Shown here: positions 24,546 through 33,388 of the stretch, piece after piece
How positions within the stretch are numbered: the first letter of the stretch is position 1
Layout of the letters: the number at the start of each line of letters is the position of its first letter
Source of the DNA: 21-14-0-10-47-8 sp966211795
Lineage (GTDB): Bacteria > Bdellovibrionota > Bdellovibrionia > Bdellovibrionales > Bdellovibrionaceae
Length of the DNA: 64,000 nt
Reading direction: 5' to 3'
NCBI GenBank assembly: GCA_966211795.1
Contig: CBIHNW010000025.1
Location: forward strand, 1-64,000
Notes under the pieces: generated by a model
The model's database searches: none
What the model was told of the DNA's origin: nothing
The model's input: only the letters and a program-made list of their open reading frames with translations
Made by a program: the position numbers and the translations under genes

Positions 24546-25413
24546 GGTTTTTATCGGGACGCGCTTGCAGCCGTTCCTTATCCGCTTCACTGAGCGGTTT
24601 GGCCTGGCGTGCTTCCATCGCCGCTCCTTGCTGCTCGGATATAAATCGCGACATCAGTGCTTGGATCTTATTCATCAAAGATCCGGCCACCACATGATCC
24701 TTACCAGCTTGCATGGCATCGTAACCCTGACGAGCAACCTCGGCCGCGCTGTCTTTTTTCGCCTGTCCGACTTTGGTGTCAAGCATATTGGCACGAGCAA
24801 AAAAGTTGGTTTCGGTGGCGCCTGGCTGCAACGCGGTCACGGTGATGCCGTGTTCTTTAACCTCGTAAGCAATCGCCATCGCGAAAGATTGCACAAATGC
24901 CTTGGATGCCGAGTACACGGCCTCGAAAGGTCCGGGTGTTTCTGCCGCAATCGATGAAGTGAAAAGAATCTTTCCTTCACCTCGAGACACGAAATCTGGC
25001 AGTATTCGTTTGGTCAAGTGCACGACCGAAGTCGCATTGAGCTGAATCAGATTCAGCTCTTTTTGCAGATCGGTTTCAAGAAAGGGCCCGCCGCTGCCGA
25101 CACCGGCATTCATCACGATGCAATCCAGTGGCACGCCTAAAGATTTGATCTCGCGGTAAAACGATTCAACACCGTCGTAATTCGAAAGATCGGCTTGAAA
25201 GGCCTGCACTTCTTGGCCGATGTTGCGGAACACGTCGGCCGCCTCGAAAATTCCGGGTTCTTCCGCCGTCACCAATAAATTATAGCCTTCTTCGGCAAAT
25301 ATTTTTGCAAGCTCGTAACCAATACCGCTGGACGCGCCGGTGATGGCAACCCATCCGCCGGGTTTGATGTCCGTGGTCTCAAAATCCGTTCGTCGTTCAT
25401 TTTGATTTTCCAT
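24538..25413 (-). CDS. Short-chain dehydrogenase/reductase (SDR)
   Basis: 291 residues. TGASSGIG forms the dinucleotide-binding turn, NAGVG the structural Asn-Ala-Gly, and FTSSIAAET...YSASK supplies Ser, Tyr and Lys of the catalytic set, all of a classical SDR. The C-terminus is charged and extended past the family core (LQARPDKNLI). It is 15 bases downstream of a zinc alcohol dehydrogenase, then an SRPBCC protein, all on the minus strand: a probable three-gene unit for a redox or stress function. Confidence 0.9.
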   Translation of the reverse strand: MENQNERRTDFETTDIKPGGWVAITGASSGIGYELAKIFAEEGYNLLVTAEEPGIFEAADVFRNIGQEVQAFQADLSNYDGVESFYREIKSLGVPLDCIVMNAGVGSGGPFLETDLQKELNLIQLNATSVVHLTKRILPDFVSRGEGKILFTSSIAAETPGPFEAVYSASKAFVQSFAMAIAYEVKEHGITVTALQPGATETNFFARANMLDTKVGQAKKDSAAEVARQGYDAMQAGKDHVVAGSLMNKIQALMSRFISEQQGAAMEARQAKPLSEADKERLQARPDKNLI

Positions 25414-25428
25414 TTGTAATCTCCGGCT

Positions 25429-26601
25429 TTACTGCATGTTGATGATCACTTTGATGCATTCATCTTTTTGTTCGTTGAATTCTTTGTAAGCATTCGGACC
25501 GTCATCGATGCGGATTCGGTGCGTGATCACGAATGACGGATCGATTTTGTCCTGCAGAACCAAATCCAACAGGGGTTGCATGTATCTTTGCGTGTGCGTT
25601 TGACCCATTTTCAAGGTCAGACCTTTTCCAAACGCCGCACCAAACGGAATTTTATCCAACAGTCCGCCGTACACGCCCGGAATGGAAACGGTTCCGCACT
25701 TTTTGCAAGCCTGCAGCGCCTGTCTCAGAACATCGGGGCGATCCGTTCCCAGTCGCACCGCCATCTTCACGCGATCGACACTGGCGGTGAGCGTATGGCC
25801 ATGAGCCTCGAGACCAACGGCATCGATGCAAGAATCCGGTCCTTCGCCGCCGGTCCGGTAAGAAATTTCATCTAAAATTCCATCCACCTCATCGAAATTG
25901 ATCACTTCCGCCCCGGCCTGCGCGGCCATATCCAGACGTGCTTTATAGTGATCAATCACCAAGACCCGTTCGGCGCCTAATAGAAAGGCACTGCGAATCG
26001 CCATCTGGCCCACGGGTCCAGCTCCCCAGATCGCGACCGTATCGCCGCGCTTGATGTTGCAGTTTTCCGCCGCCATGTAACCGGTCGGGAAAATATCGCT
26101 GAGAAAAAGAACTTTCTCGTCGCTGATTCCGTTCGGGATCACCAGTGAATTGGTATCGGCAAATGGCACGCGAATAAATTCCGCCTGCCCGCCCGCGTAT
26201 CCGCCATACATGTGCGAATAGCCAAACAAGGCCGCGCCACCGTGACCGTATAATTTATCAGCCAACACCGCATTCGGGTTCGAGTTATCGCAGGCCGAAT
26301 ACTCTTCATTTTCACAGTGGCTGCAATGACCGCAGCCGATATCAAACGGAATCACGATGCGATCGCCAACCTTGATCTTTTGAACCATCGAGCCGACTTC
26401 CATGACTTCGCCCATCGTTTCGTGCCCGAGAATATCTCCTTTTTCCATGCTGGGAATCACGCCGTTATAAAGATGCAAGTCCGATCCACAGATCGCGGCC
26501 GTCGTCACCTTGATGATCGCGTCATGCGGGTTGAGAAGTCTTGGATCCCGAACATTCTTGACGGCGACATCATGCTTTCCTTGCCAACAAAGTGCTTTCA
26601 T
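25429..26601 (-). CDS. Zinc-dependent alcohol dehydrogenase family protein
   Basis: 390 residues of the medium-chain dehydrogenase family. ICGSDLHLY and GDILGHETMGEVMEVG give the catalytic zinc Cys and the conserved HE; CGHCSHC..EYSAC holds the four structural-zinc cysteines. WGAGPVGQMA is the NAD-binding turn. The family includes glutathione-dependent formaldehyde and related dehydrogenases. It sits between an SDR gene and an SRPBCC gene with short gaps, in one direction. Confidence 0.93.
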   Translation of the reverse strand: MKALCWQGKHDVAVKNVRDPRLLNPHDAIIKVTTAAICGSDLHLYNGVIPSMEKGDILGHETMGEVMEVGSMVQKIKVGDRIVIPFDIGCGHCSHCENEEYSACDNSNPNAVLADKLYGHGGAALFGYSHMYGGYAGGQAEFIRVPFADTNSLVIPNGISDEKVLFLSDIFPTGYMAAENCNIKRGDTVAIWGAGPVGQMAIRSAFLLGAERVLVIDHYKARLDMAAQAGAEVINFDEVDGILDEISYRTGGEGPDSCIDAVGLEAHGHTLTASVDRVKMAVRLGTDRPDVLRQALQACKKCGTVSIPGVYGGLLDKIPFGAAFGKGLTLKMGQTHTQRYMQPLLDLVLQDKIDPSFVITHRIRIDDGPNAYKEFNEQKDECIKVIINMQ

Positions 26602-26619
26602 TTTTCCTCCTGATCGTTC

Positions 26620-27240
26620 TTAGTGTATTAAAGGTGCATCGGCCAAATCTTCATCGCGACCACTGGTCTGTCCTTCGATGGTGGGAATTTCTCCCGTTTC
26701 CAACAAAGCTTTCAGACGTCGAAGATTGGTGAGTGTGAGATTGTAAGGATCTTCACCGGTGAATTTACCGGCGAGCTCGGTGAGCTTGCCACCGGGGACA
26801 TGATAGTTCAGTTGCAAACGAACGATCGTGCCGCGATCGGCGGCGGCTTTCTCGAAACGCACGATGCCCGAGGTTTGCACTTGTGAGCCCTCGAGACTGC
26901 GCCACGAAATCAATTGTCCTGGAATTTCATCAACGATTTCGGCATCCCACTCGGCCGTGAGACCTGACTGGAATTTCAGTTTCCAATGAGATTTGACATT
27001 GGTCATGACCTGCACTTCGGCCAGGTCCTTCATAAAACTTGGTAGATTTTTAAAGTCTCGCCAAAAATCGAAAACCATTTCCGGTGGTTTGCCGATCGTG
27101 ACGGAAAAGAAATGCGTGTCGGTGGTTTTGGCCTTTTTTGCTGCCGGCGCTTTGGCTTTTTTAGCATTCGAGCGTTTGGTGCTCGCGGGGCTTGCGACAT
27201 CCAGCCCTTCGGTCTCTGCCAGATTCTGATTGTTCTCCAT
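26620..27240 (-). CDS. SRPBCC-superfamily (cyclase/dehydrase-like) protein
   Basis: 206 residues from the ATG at 27240, which follows an excellent ribosome site (GGAGGAGAG); upstream in-frame codons are not needed. A Lys/Ala-rich basic N-terminal tail (AKKAKAPAAKKAKTT) precedes a START-like domain: SVTIGKPPEMVFDFWRDFKNLPSFM, WDAEIVDEIPGQLISWRS, VRLQLNYHVPGG. Such proteins bind a hydrophobic ligand. It heads the SRPBCC-ADH-SDR unit, a trio that also recurs in other bacteria as I recall. Confidence 0.88.
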   Translation of the reverse strand: MENNQNLAETEGLDVASPASTKRSNAKKAKAPAAKKAKTTDTHFFSVTIGKPPEMVFDFWRDFKNLPSFMKDLAEVQVMTNVKSHWKLKFQSGLTAEWDAEIVDEIPGQLISWRSLEGSQVQTSGIVRFEKAAADRGTIVRLQLNYHVPGGKLTELAGKFTGEDPYNLTLTNLRRLKALLETGEIPTIEGQTSGRDEDLADAPLIH

Positions 27241-27384
27241 CTCTCCTCCTAGATCAGGTTGGTCGGTGATCGGCTTTGAAACTCCGGAATCATCCGTTTC
27301 CAAATTCGATCGTTCCCAAATCCGATGCAAAACCGATGCAAGAGAAGAGATGAAGGGGTTAAAAATGTTAGAAATCAGTTTTTA

Positions 27385-27951
27385 TCAATGAGCCGCTCGA
27401 TTTTCAGCGATCTCTTTTTCATGAGGAGCATCTTCACCGCCCATCGCTTCGTACTTCGCACGAAGTTTCAGGTATTGCTCGCCCAGACGTGCGCGGTCTT
27501 CAATCTTCGAGTGCTTTTTCACTTCTGGAAGCATCTCTTCCTCTTCTTCTTCAATATGGTGTTCAACCATTTCAGCCAGCACTTTTACGCGCGCCGACCA
27601 CAAGTCTTCATCGTCTTCGGTACGCTTGATCTCTTCGATCATTTGGTCAGCCAAGCTGTGCTCGACATCACCTTCAAATCCGTCTTCACGCAGCTCTTCA
27701 TCATCTTTCATGAAAACGTAAAGGCTTTCTTCCTCGGGCTTTGCGTGGGACACCAACAAGGGAGCAAATTCTTCAAACGCCGCAGATCTTTTCAGGAAAC
27801 TTTGCTCAGAATCTTTCAAGACTTCGATCAATTCCTTCAAGGGCTTGTGATCCTCAAGAATCAATTTGATGATATCAGTTTCGGTCTTTTGAGGCGCCGC
27901 CTGTTTTGTTGCTGAACGCTTCGTCGATTTTTTGGCAGATTTCTTTGTCAT
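27385..27951 (-). CDS. Hemerythrin-like (HHE) domain protein
   Basis: 188 residues from the ATG at 27951 after GGAGTGCTCC. A basic tail (KKSAKKSTKRSATKQ) precedes a four-helix domain with EDHKPLKELI, SHAKPEEES, VEHSLADQMIEEI and MVEHHIEEEEEEMLP, the histidine and glutamate pattern of a diiron HHE site. These proteins sense or bind oxygen or nitric oxide. It is upstream of the SRPBCC unit on the same strand after a 144-base gap, suggesting a stress-response neighbourhood. The basic tail resembles that of the SRPBCC protein next door. Confidence 0.88.
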   Translation of the reverse strand: MTKKSAKKSTKRSATKQAAPQKTETDIIKLILEDHKPLKELIEVLKDSEQSFLKRSAAFEEFAPLLVSHAKPEEESLYVFMKDDEELREDGFEGDVEHSLADQMIEEIKRTEDDEDLWSARVKVLAEMVEHHIEEEEEEMLPEVKKHSKIEDRARLGEQYLKLRAKYEAMGGEDAPHEKEIAENRAAH

Positions 27952-28155
27952 GGAGCACTCCTTCTCAAGTAATGTTAGGAAAGTGATATTTGTCAGGAGC
28001 AAGAACGGTGCTGGGCCAACTGAAAACAAAGGGGACCATTTTGGGAAAGATGGGACACCGTGGGGCCATCTGGAACACATCCCGTGGCAATTAGCATAAC
28101 TTTCAAAAGTGGAGAGGAAAGATGACGGGCCCAATCTTGCACGATCCCAACCATC

Positions 28156-28674
28156 ATGTGGACCATGAGCCTTTCCTTTTTCGAAGTCGTTCTCCGCGCT
28201 GGCACCATTTACGCCGCTCTCTTCATATTATTTCGCATTGCCGGAAAAAAGCAGCTTGGTGAAATGTCACCATTTGATCTGGTGCTCCTCTTGATCATCA
28301 GCGAATCCGTCAGCAACGGCCTCGGTGGCAACGACAACTCTGTCACCACGGGACTGATTTCGGCCTCGTCACTGGTGTTCCTCAGTTTTCTGATGGATCG
28401 CTTGGCCTTTCGCTCAAAAAAAATTGAAGGCTGGCTCGAGGGCGAAGCGCAGCTCATCATCGCCAACGGCAAAGTGCGCACCGAACTGATGCAAAAAGAA
28501 AAAATCACCGAAGGTGAGTTGAAAGAAGCGATCCGGGCTCATGGTTTGGATCACATGGACCAAATTCAATACGCCGTCCTGGAAGCGAACGGAAAAATTT
28601 CCGTGATTCCCAAGCAGCGCTCGGGAACCGCAAGCCAAACTTTGAATCCCGAAGATTCCACCCTCAATAGCTAA
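28156..28674 (+). CDS. DUF421 (YetF-like) membrane protein
   Basis: 172 residues with three hydrophobic segments in the first 85, followed by a small cytoplasmic domain. LFRIAGKKQLGEMSPFDLVLLLIISE is the family signature, with RTELMQKEKITEGELKEAIRAHG in the C-terminal domain. Function of the family is unclear. It is divergent from the hemerythrin gene, 205 bases away. Confidence 0.88.
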   Translation: MWTMSLSFFEVVLRAGTIYAALFILFRIAGKKQLGEMSPFDLVLLLIISESVSNGLGGNDNSVTTGLISASSLVFLSFLMDRLAFRSKKIEGWLEGEAQLIIANGKVRTELMQKEKITEGELKEAIRAHGLDHMDQIQYAVLEANGKISVIPKQRSGTASQTLNPEDSTLNS

Positions 28675-28844
28675 TGATCCCAGAAATCCAACGCCCGCAA
28701 TTCAAGTGACTTGATTGAGCCCCCCAAAATATTATTTATGGATCCAGCTTTTGGCCCAGCATAATTTAAAGATTTCCTTATTTTCCTCTCTCGCATGAAA
28801 ATCTCGCTGCCAATGCGCCCGGCCCCTATGCTATACCCATTTCT

Positions 28845-30380
28845 ATGAACCCCAAAGATGTCAGCCTCCTGAGAAAAATCGCTCTGCCGATCAATCTTTT
28901 GTCGTTCGCTCTTTTGACCACCTTGGGCGTACTGTTGGTGCAAAGCAACGCCAAGTCCGTTCGCAATGCCATGCAATCAAAGGTCACATCCCTGACCGAA
29001 TTTATCGCAACGGCCAGCGCGCCTTATCTTAAAAATTACGATATCTACGCGGTGGATGGATTTGCCAAGCAAGCCATTCAAGATCCGGACGTGGCCTCCA
29101 TTACCTTCTATCGCGACCAAAAATCGGTGGTCGAAGCCAAAAACCCAAAATGGGATGGCAGTGAAATTTTCGAGGCTCGGCAAGACGTTATCGACCACGA
29201 CGAAAAAGTTGGTGAAATTCGTGTGGGATTTTCAACAACGCGGATTCAAGCCTCGGTCCACGAAATCATCTGGATCGATGTGCTGATTATCTTTTGTGAG
29301 CAGATCGCTCTTTTGCTGGGAGTCTTGTTCGTCACCCGCCGAATGACCAAACCCTTAATTCACTTCAGCGAAACGTTGCGACGGGTGGCGAGATCCGGTG
29401 ATTATTCCGAACGACTGCGACAACAGCCGGATTTTGCGGCCAGCGCCCAAGAAATCAAAATCGTTGCCACCGAATTCGACCACATGCTGGCCGAAATCCA
29501 GCGCAAAGACCAAGAGATTCATCACGCCAAGCACGAGCTTGAGGCCAAGGTTGCCAGCCGCACCCTGGAGCTTGAGAAAACCATGCAGTCCTGGAAATCC
29601 ACGCAACAGGCCTTGATCGAAACCAGCAAGTTCGCGGCCCTGGGCGAAATGGCCAGCGGCATCGCGCACGAGATCAACAATCCGCTGTCGATCATCAGCA
29701 TGGCCAGCTCGCAGCTTTTAAACCAAGCTGAAAAGGGCCAGGTGGACGCCGCACTTTTAAATCGCACGGATGAAAGGCTGCAGGCCGGCGTGAATCGCAT
29801 CTCAAAGATCATCAAGGGCCTGCGAAGCTTTTCGCGTGAAGCCAGCCTGGATCCCAAAAAAGAGGAGTCCGTGAAGGCCATTTTGCAAGACACCCTTTCC
29901 TTTTGCAAAGAACGCTTCAAGGCCGGCGGCATTCTTCTCAAGGTGGGTGACATTCCGGAAGACTATACGATTCTGTGCCGGCAATCCGAGATCTCACAGG
30001 TGCTGTTGAATCTTTTGAACAATGCCTACGACGCCGCCATCGACGCGCCGAAAAATTCAGGCTGGGTGCAGATCAACGCTCAGAAAAAAGAGAACTGGAT
30101 CGAAATTTCGGTGGCCAATAATGGACCCGCCATTCATCCTTTGATTGCGCAGAAAATTTTCGATCCGTTTTTCACCACCAAACCGCTGGGACAGGGCACG
30201 GGCCTGGGACTCAGCATTTCCAAGGGCTTGGCCGAGGCCCACCACGGCACTTTGATTTTGGATTTAAGCCAGCCTGATACGACCTTCACGCTTTGTTTGC
30301 CGGTCGCGCACTCAATCGACGGCGATCATTTTTCCATCGACGATTTTCACCAGAAAGTTCCGCCGCAAGGCCTGGTGTGA
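28845..30380 (+). CDS. Sensor histidine kinase with HAMP domain
   Basis: 511 residues. Two membrane segments (about 14-33 and 143-165) enclose a periplasmic sensory domain; a HAMP segment and a coiled coil (about 215-262) follow. The H-box is GEMASGIAHEINNP with phospho-acceptor His275; N-box LLNNAYDAA, G-boxes FDPFFTTKPLGQGTGLGLS. No response regulator is adjacent. Its 3' end overlaps the convergent periplasmic binding-protein gene by 69 bases, so the two could be antisense regulated and may sense a common ligand. Confidence 0.92.
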   Translation: MNPKDVSLLRKIALPINLLSFALLTTLGVLLVQSNAKSVRNAMQSKVTSLTEFIATASAPYLKNYDIYAVDGFAKQAIQDPDVASITFYRDQKSVVEAKNPKWDGSEIFEARQDVIDHDEKVGEIRVGFSTTRIQASVHEIIWIDVLIIFCEQIALLLGVLFVTRRMTKPLIHFSETLRRVARSGDYSERLRQQPDFAASAQEIKIVATEFDHMLAEIQRKDQEIHHAKHELEAKVASRTLELEKTMQSWKSTQQALIETSKFAALGEMASGIAHEINNPLSIISMASSQLLNQAEKGQVDAALLNRTDERLQAGVNRISKIIKGLRSFSREASLDPKKEESVKAILQDTLSFCKERFKAGGILLKVGDIPEDYTILCRQSEISQVLLNLLNNAYDAAIDAPKNSGWVQINAQKKENWIEISVANNGPAIHPLIAQKIFDPFFTTKPLGQGTGLGLSISKGLAEAHHGTLILDLSQPDTTFTLCLPVAHSIDGDHFSIDDFHQKVPPQGLV

Positions 30381-31460
30381 TTCCGGACTGAAACCAATCC
30401 TCAATCCCGAAAGGTCCGCACCCGACATTTTTTCTTCCAGCGCCTTGCGAAATCGGTCGCGACTGAGATTTGGCCCGGCTCTTTTTAAGCCCTCGACCAG
30501 AATCATCGCGTCGATGTAGCCTTCAAGGCCGGCAATGTCGGGTTCAAGATGTTTGGCCTTAGCTTCGCGCAAGTACTGCTCGGTCACTTTCAAAGACAGG
30601 TCCGATAACAAGGGTGTCCCGATCATCAAATACACGTCCGCTTTCAAATTCTTGATGCCTTCGAAAAACTCGGGATTGGCCAGTGTCGCATCTCCCATAA
30701 AAATCGGACTTAATTTTTCGGCACGTAGCTTTTCCATCAGTTTCAGGCTGGGCATCGCCCGCCCCCACAAGAGCACGGCTTCGGGTTTCGAATTTTGAAT
30801 CACGGCAAGCGCCGCATCCACATCCAGCGAGTTTCGCGTGTAAGCTCCCGCGGCCGAAATGTCCAAACCCTTGGCCTGCAAAGCCAGCAGCGTGCCGTTT
30901 CGGCCTTCGTTTCCGTAAGAATCATCTTGGTAAAAAATCGAAATCCGCTTGAGCTTTTTCTTATCGACCAGAAAGTCGATCATGTCGGTCGCAATTTGAT
31001 AATAGCCACGCTTGGTGAGGAAGACATTTTTCTTCGGCGGATTTCTCAGGAACTCGGCGCCGCTCGAAGGGCAGATCAGGGGAATGTCCTTGTCTTCAAT
31101 GTAGGCCAGGGCAGCTTTAACCGTGGGTGTTCCATAGTACTTGAACAATGCGAAGACCCTGTCCTCTTCAACTAACTTCTTGGTATTGGCCAAAGTTCGT
31201 TCCGGTTCATAGGCGTCATCGTACACGATCAACTCGATGCGACGTCCGTGGACGCCCCCCGCCGCATTGATTTTATCAAGATAGAGCTTCTGCCCCGCCA
31301 AAAGGTTTTTTGGCCGGGCCGCTTGGGGCGAACTCAGATCCGTGGATTCGCCGATCCGAATTCGCTTTTGCGAGACTCCAGGGGCCTTTGAGAGGGCTGC
31401 AACCGGGATCCCAAACCCGAACAGGATCAGCGCACCGAGAATTTGTTTTGGGATTTTCAT
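30312..31460 (-). CDS. Periplasmic ABC-type substrate-binding protein (branched-chain amino acid type)
   Basis: 382 residues with a signal peptide (QILGALILFGFGIPVAALS). The receptor family ligand-binding (Peripla_BP_6) fold is visible: RIGESTDLSSPQA, GRRIELIVYDDAYEPERTLANTKKLVEEDRVFALF, PLICPSSGAEF, RISIFYQDDSYG. No permease or ATPase genes are nearby, so it may serve as a sensory partner rather than a transporter. It overlaps the kinase gene tail-to-tail by 69 bases. Confidence 0.88.
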   Translation of the reverse strand: MKIPKQILGALILFGFGIPVAALSKAPGVSQKRIRIGESTDLSSPQAARPKNLLAGQKLYLDKINAAGGVHGRRIELIVYDDAYEPERTLANTKKLVEEDRVFALFKYYGTPTVKAALAYIEDKDIPLICPSSGAEFLRNPPKKNVFLTKRGYYQIATDMIDFLVDKKKLKRISIFYQDDSYGNEGRNGTLLALQAKGLDISAAGAYTRNSLDVDAALAVIQNSKPEAVLLWGRAMPSLKLMEKLRAEKLSPIFMGDATLANPEFFEGIKNLKADVYLMIGTPLLSDLSLKVTEQYLREAKAKHLEPDIAGLEGYIDAMILVEGLKRAGPNLSRDRFRKALEEKMSGADLSGLRIGFSPESHQALRRNFLVKIVDGKMIAVD

Positions 31461-31550
31461 AGTGACCGAAGTACCGCAACCTGCAAAGCCGCGTCAGTCA
31501 CTAACAGCCTGCGAAAACTGGAAAATCTCGGGTTCAGGCCCATAAAACAT

Positions 31551-31579
31551 TTGCCAACACTTCTAAAGTCGACTTTAAC
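31551..31579 (+). promoter_or_regulatory. Possible promoter of the trypsin-like gene
   Basis: TTGCCA (31551) and TTTAAC (31574) are separated by 17 bases, about 26 bases before the ATG at 31605. The -35 is close to consensus, the -10 is weak. Confidence 0.3.
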
Positions 31580-31604
31580 ACTGTGCCACAGGGGGGATTC
31601 ACTA

Positions 31605-32378
31605 ATGTTCATGCAAAAATCAATGACAGCTTTGTTCGTGACGGCAGCTCTTTTGTCGGGCGTTGCTTGTTCAAAGACTCAAACAGCTTCTGAAGTGGCG
31701 GACGCTCAACACGCTTCGATCGTTAACGGCCGTCCCGTTCTCGCAACGGACGCATTTGCCAAGTACACGGTTGCCGTCGGCCCTGCTGACGAACCTCAGT
31801 GCACAGGCGTTGTGATCGGCGCTCACCACGTTTTGACCGCAGGCCACTGTGCCGAGGCCATCCAAGGTGGCGTGGTGATCTTTGCTCTGGATTATTCAAA
31901 GGCAAGCACCATCACTCGTAAGATCACAAAAATCACGGCACATCCACAGTACTGCCCCTCGTGCACCGAGAGCGTCAGCCTGGGCGACACCAATGATGTG
32001 ACAGTCGTTCAATTCGAAGGCGAATTGCCAGCGGGCTACGAAGTCGTCGAGTTTGCTCCGAAGAGCGCGATCGTTTCAAAGGCTCAAGTTCACTTGGCTG
32101 GTTTCGGCGCCAACGAAAATTATGACTATGAAACCATCATGAAGGTCACCGAAGTTCCGGTGAACGAAGTTGGAACTTCCGAATTCAACACCGATGAAAC
32201 CAAATCTGGCAGCTGCAACGGTGACTCTGGCGGCCCAGCTTACTTGGAAATCAACGGCAAATTGACTTTGGCGGGTATCACCAGCCGTGGCGATTCTTAC
32301 TGCCGCCAAATGGGCGTTTACACGATTCCGTCTGTCCACAACGAGTGGATCCAGTCGGTCATCAAAGCCGCTCACTAG
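31605..32378 (+). CDS. Trypsin-like (S1) serine protease lipoprotein
   Basis: 257 residues from the ATG at 31605, behind a GGGGGGA ribosome site; upstream frame is not coding. The signal ends in LLSGVAC with Cys22 as lipidation site. The trypsin fold follows: SIVNG near 39-43 (activation-site-like), LTAGHC with His81, TNDVTVV with Asp131 and CNGDSGGP with Ser208. Cysteines suggest disulfides. In a predatory or scavenging organism it could serve extracellular protein breakdown. A strong terminator follows. Confidence 0.93.
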   Translation: MFMQKSMTALFVTAALLSGVACSKTQTASEVADAQHASIVNGRPVLATDAFAKYTVAVGPADEPQCTGVVIGAHHVLTAGHCAEAIQGGVVIFALDYSKASTITRKITKITAHPQYCPSCTESVSLGDTNDVTVVQFEGELPAGYEVVEFAPKSAIVSKAQVHLAGFGANENYDYETIMKVTEVPVNEVGTSEFNTDETKSGSCNGDSGGPAYLEINGKLTLAGITSRGDSYCRQMGVYTIPSVHNEWIQSVIKAAH

Positions 32379-32408
32379 TCTAAAAATTCAAATTTGAAAT
32401 GAAAAAAA

Positions 32409-32438
32409 AGCCAGTCTGGAAACAGACCGGCTTTTTTA
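32409..32438 (+). terminator. Rho-independent terminator after the trypsin-like gene
   Basis: Stem AGCCAGTCTG / CAGACCGGCT with one mismatch and a GAAA loop, followed by TTTTTT and preceded by an A-run. It lies 31 bases after the stop codon. Confidence 0.9.
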
Positions 32439-32830
32439 TTTTTCGACCCTCGCACCTGCTAGCAACAACCACCATAGAATCTTCACCTCGCCACTCAATC
32501 TGCGCGCACTCCCCGCCGCAATGGCGACGATCACCACTGCCGGCATGACGATGTTCACCCTGTGGATGAACTCATCCCTGGGCTATTGCGGTGAATCACC
32601 TTTAAAAATTAAAACGAGAGGGACTCATCCATGATCTTTGCCGTTGGTATAGCATGTTATCTTGGACTCAAGACATTGCATCGTGCCAACGGTCAAGATT
32701 GTGGATGGGCGACTGTTCGAGCAGCTCTGTCCATGAAGCATTGAAATCACCTGCGGGACGGACCATTCCTCACGGAAGAATGTCGCTAAGGCAATCAGCT
32801 GGACTTGGGATCTTCTCGTCCGACGACCCT
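32439..32830. other. Non-coding region with a palindromic element
   Basis: No convincing gene. The region contains copy 1 of the 94-bp palindromic element (32621-32712). The remainder shows no repeats or motifs that I could find, and is bounded by the terminator and the convergent YtkA-like gene. Confidence 0.5.
32621..32712 (+). repeat. Palindromic element, copy 1
   Basis: About 92 bases. Ends GGACTCATCCATGAT and ATTGTGGATGGGCGA are imperfect inverted repeats of about 16 bases, continued inward by CTTTGCCGTTGG / CCAACGGTCAAG. It matches the reverse complement of 54736-54829 over its whole length with scattered changes, including ATCTTTGCCGTTGGTAT and GCATGTTATCTTG. Confidence 0.85.
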
Positions 32831-33262
32831 TTAATGGGCGAGGGTGATTGGCAAGGACTGTGTTTCGGGATTGCTGCCATCAGCGGGCCGGAAGGTCACT
32901 CGCACTTCCCAGGTGCCGGGCATGGTGAAATAAAGTTTTGAGACTTGGTAATGGCCTGGTTCGGAAAGCTTTGCGATCTTGGTGGGTGAAGAGCCATGAC
33001 CCATGTCCGGCATAAACAGAACGACTCGAAAATCACCGTCGATATCGACCGCTTGATCAGCGGCATTGAGCCACTGCACTTGCAATTTCGACTCAGGACC
33101 AACAACCGCCGGATTCTCTGGCACCCAGCTCAGAGCGGCCTTTAAATTTCCGCCTTGGTAAGACAAAACCGCCGGTGACGAAGCCTCAACCTGCGCCATT
33201 GTTGGAGCTGCAAATGCAGTGATCAGGATCAGGCCGATGGTGGTGGCAAAAATATTTTTCAT
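32831..33262 (-). CDS. Exported YtkA-like domain protein
   Basis: 143 residues from the ATG at 33262, with a signal peptide (LILITAFAAPTMA). A beta-sandwich domain contains VLFMPDMGHGSSPTKI and GHYQVSKLYFTMPGTWEVRVTF, matching the YtkA/FixH-like family often found beside metal or redox genes. It shares MP-MGHG-SP and Y-V---YF-M-G-WE with the lipoprotein at 33945-34433, so the two are diverged paralogues. Divergent from the redoxin gene. Confidence 0.78.
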   Translation of the reverse strand: MKNIFATTIGLILITAFAAPTMAQVEASSPAVLSYQGGNLKAALSWVPENPAVVGPESKLQVQWLNAADQAVDIDGDFRVVLFMPDMGHGSSPTKIAKLSEPGHYQVSKLYFTMPGTWEVRVTFRPADGSNPETQSLPITLAH

Positions 33263-33388
33263 CCGTTTTGTTCTCGCTTTCGGAGCGCCGATATACAACA
33301 GTTCCGCAAAAGCTGCCGCACAAACTTTTATTCTTCTCGCATCGTCCCAATGGATTTCGCCGCGACCTTTTTCAAGTACAAGCAAGGC

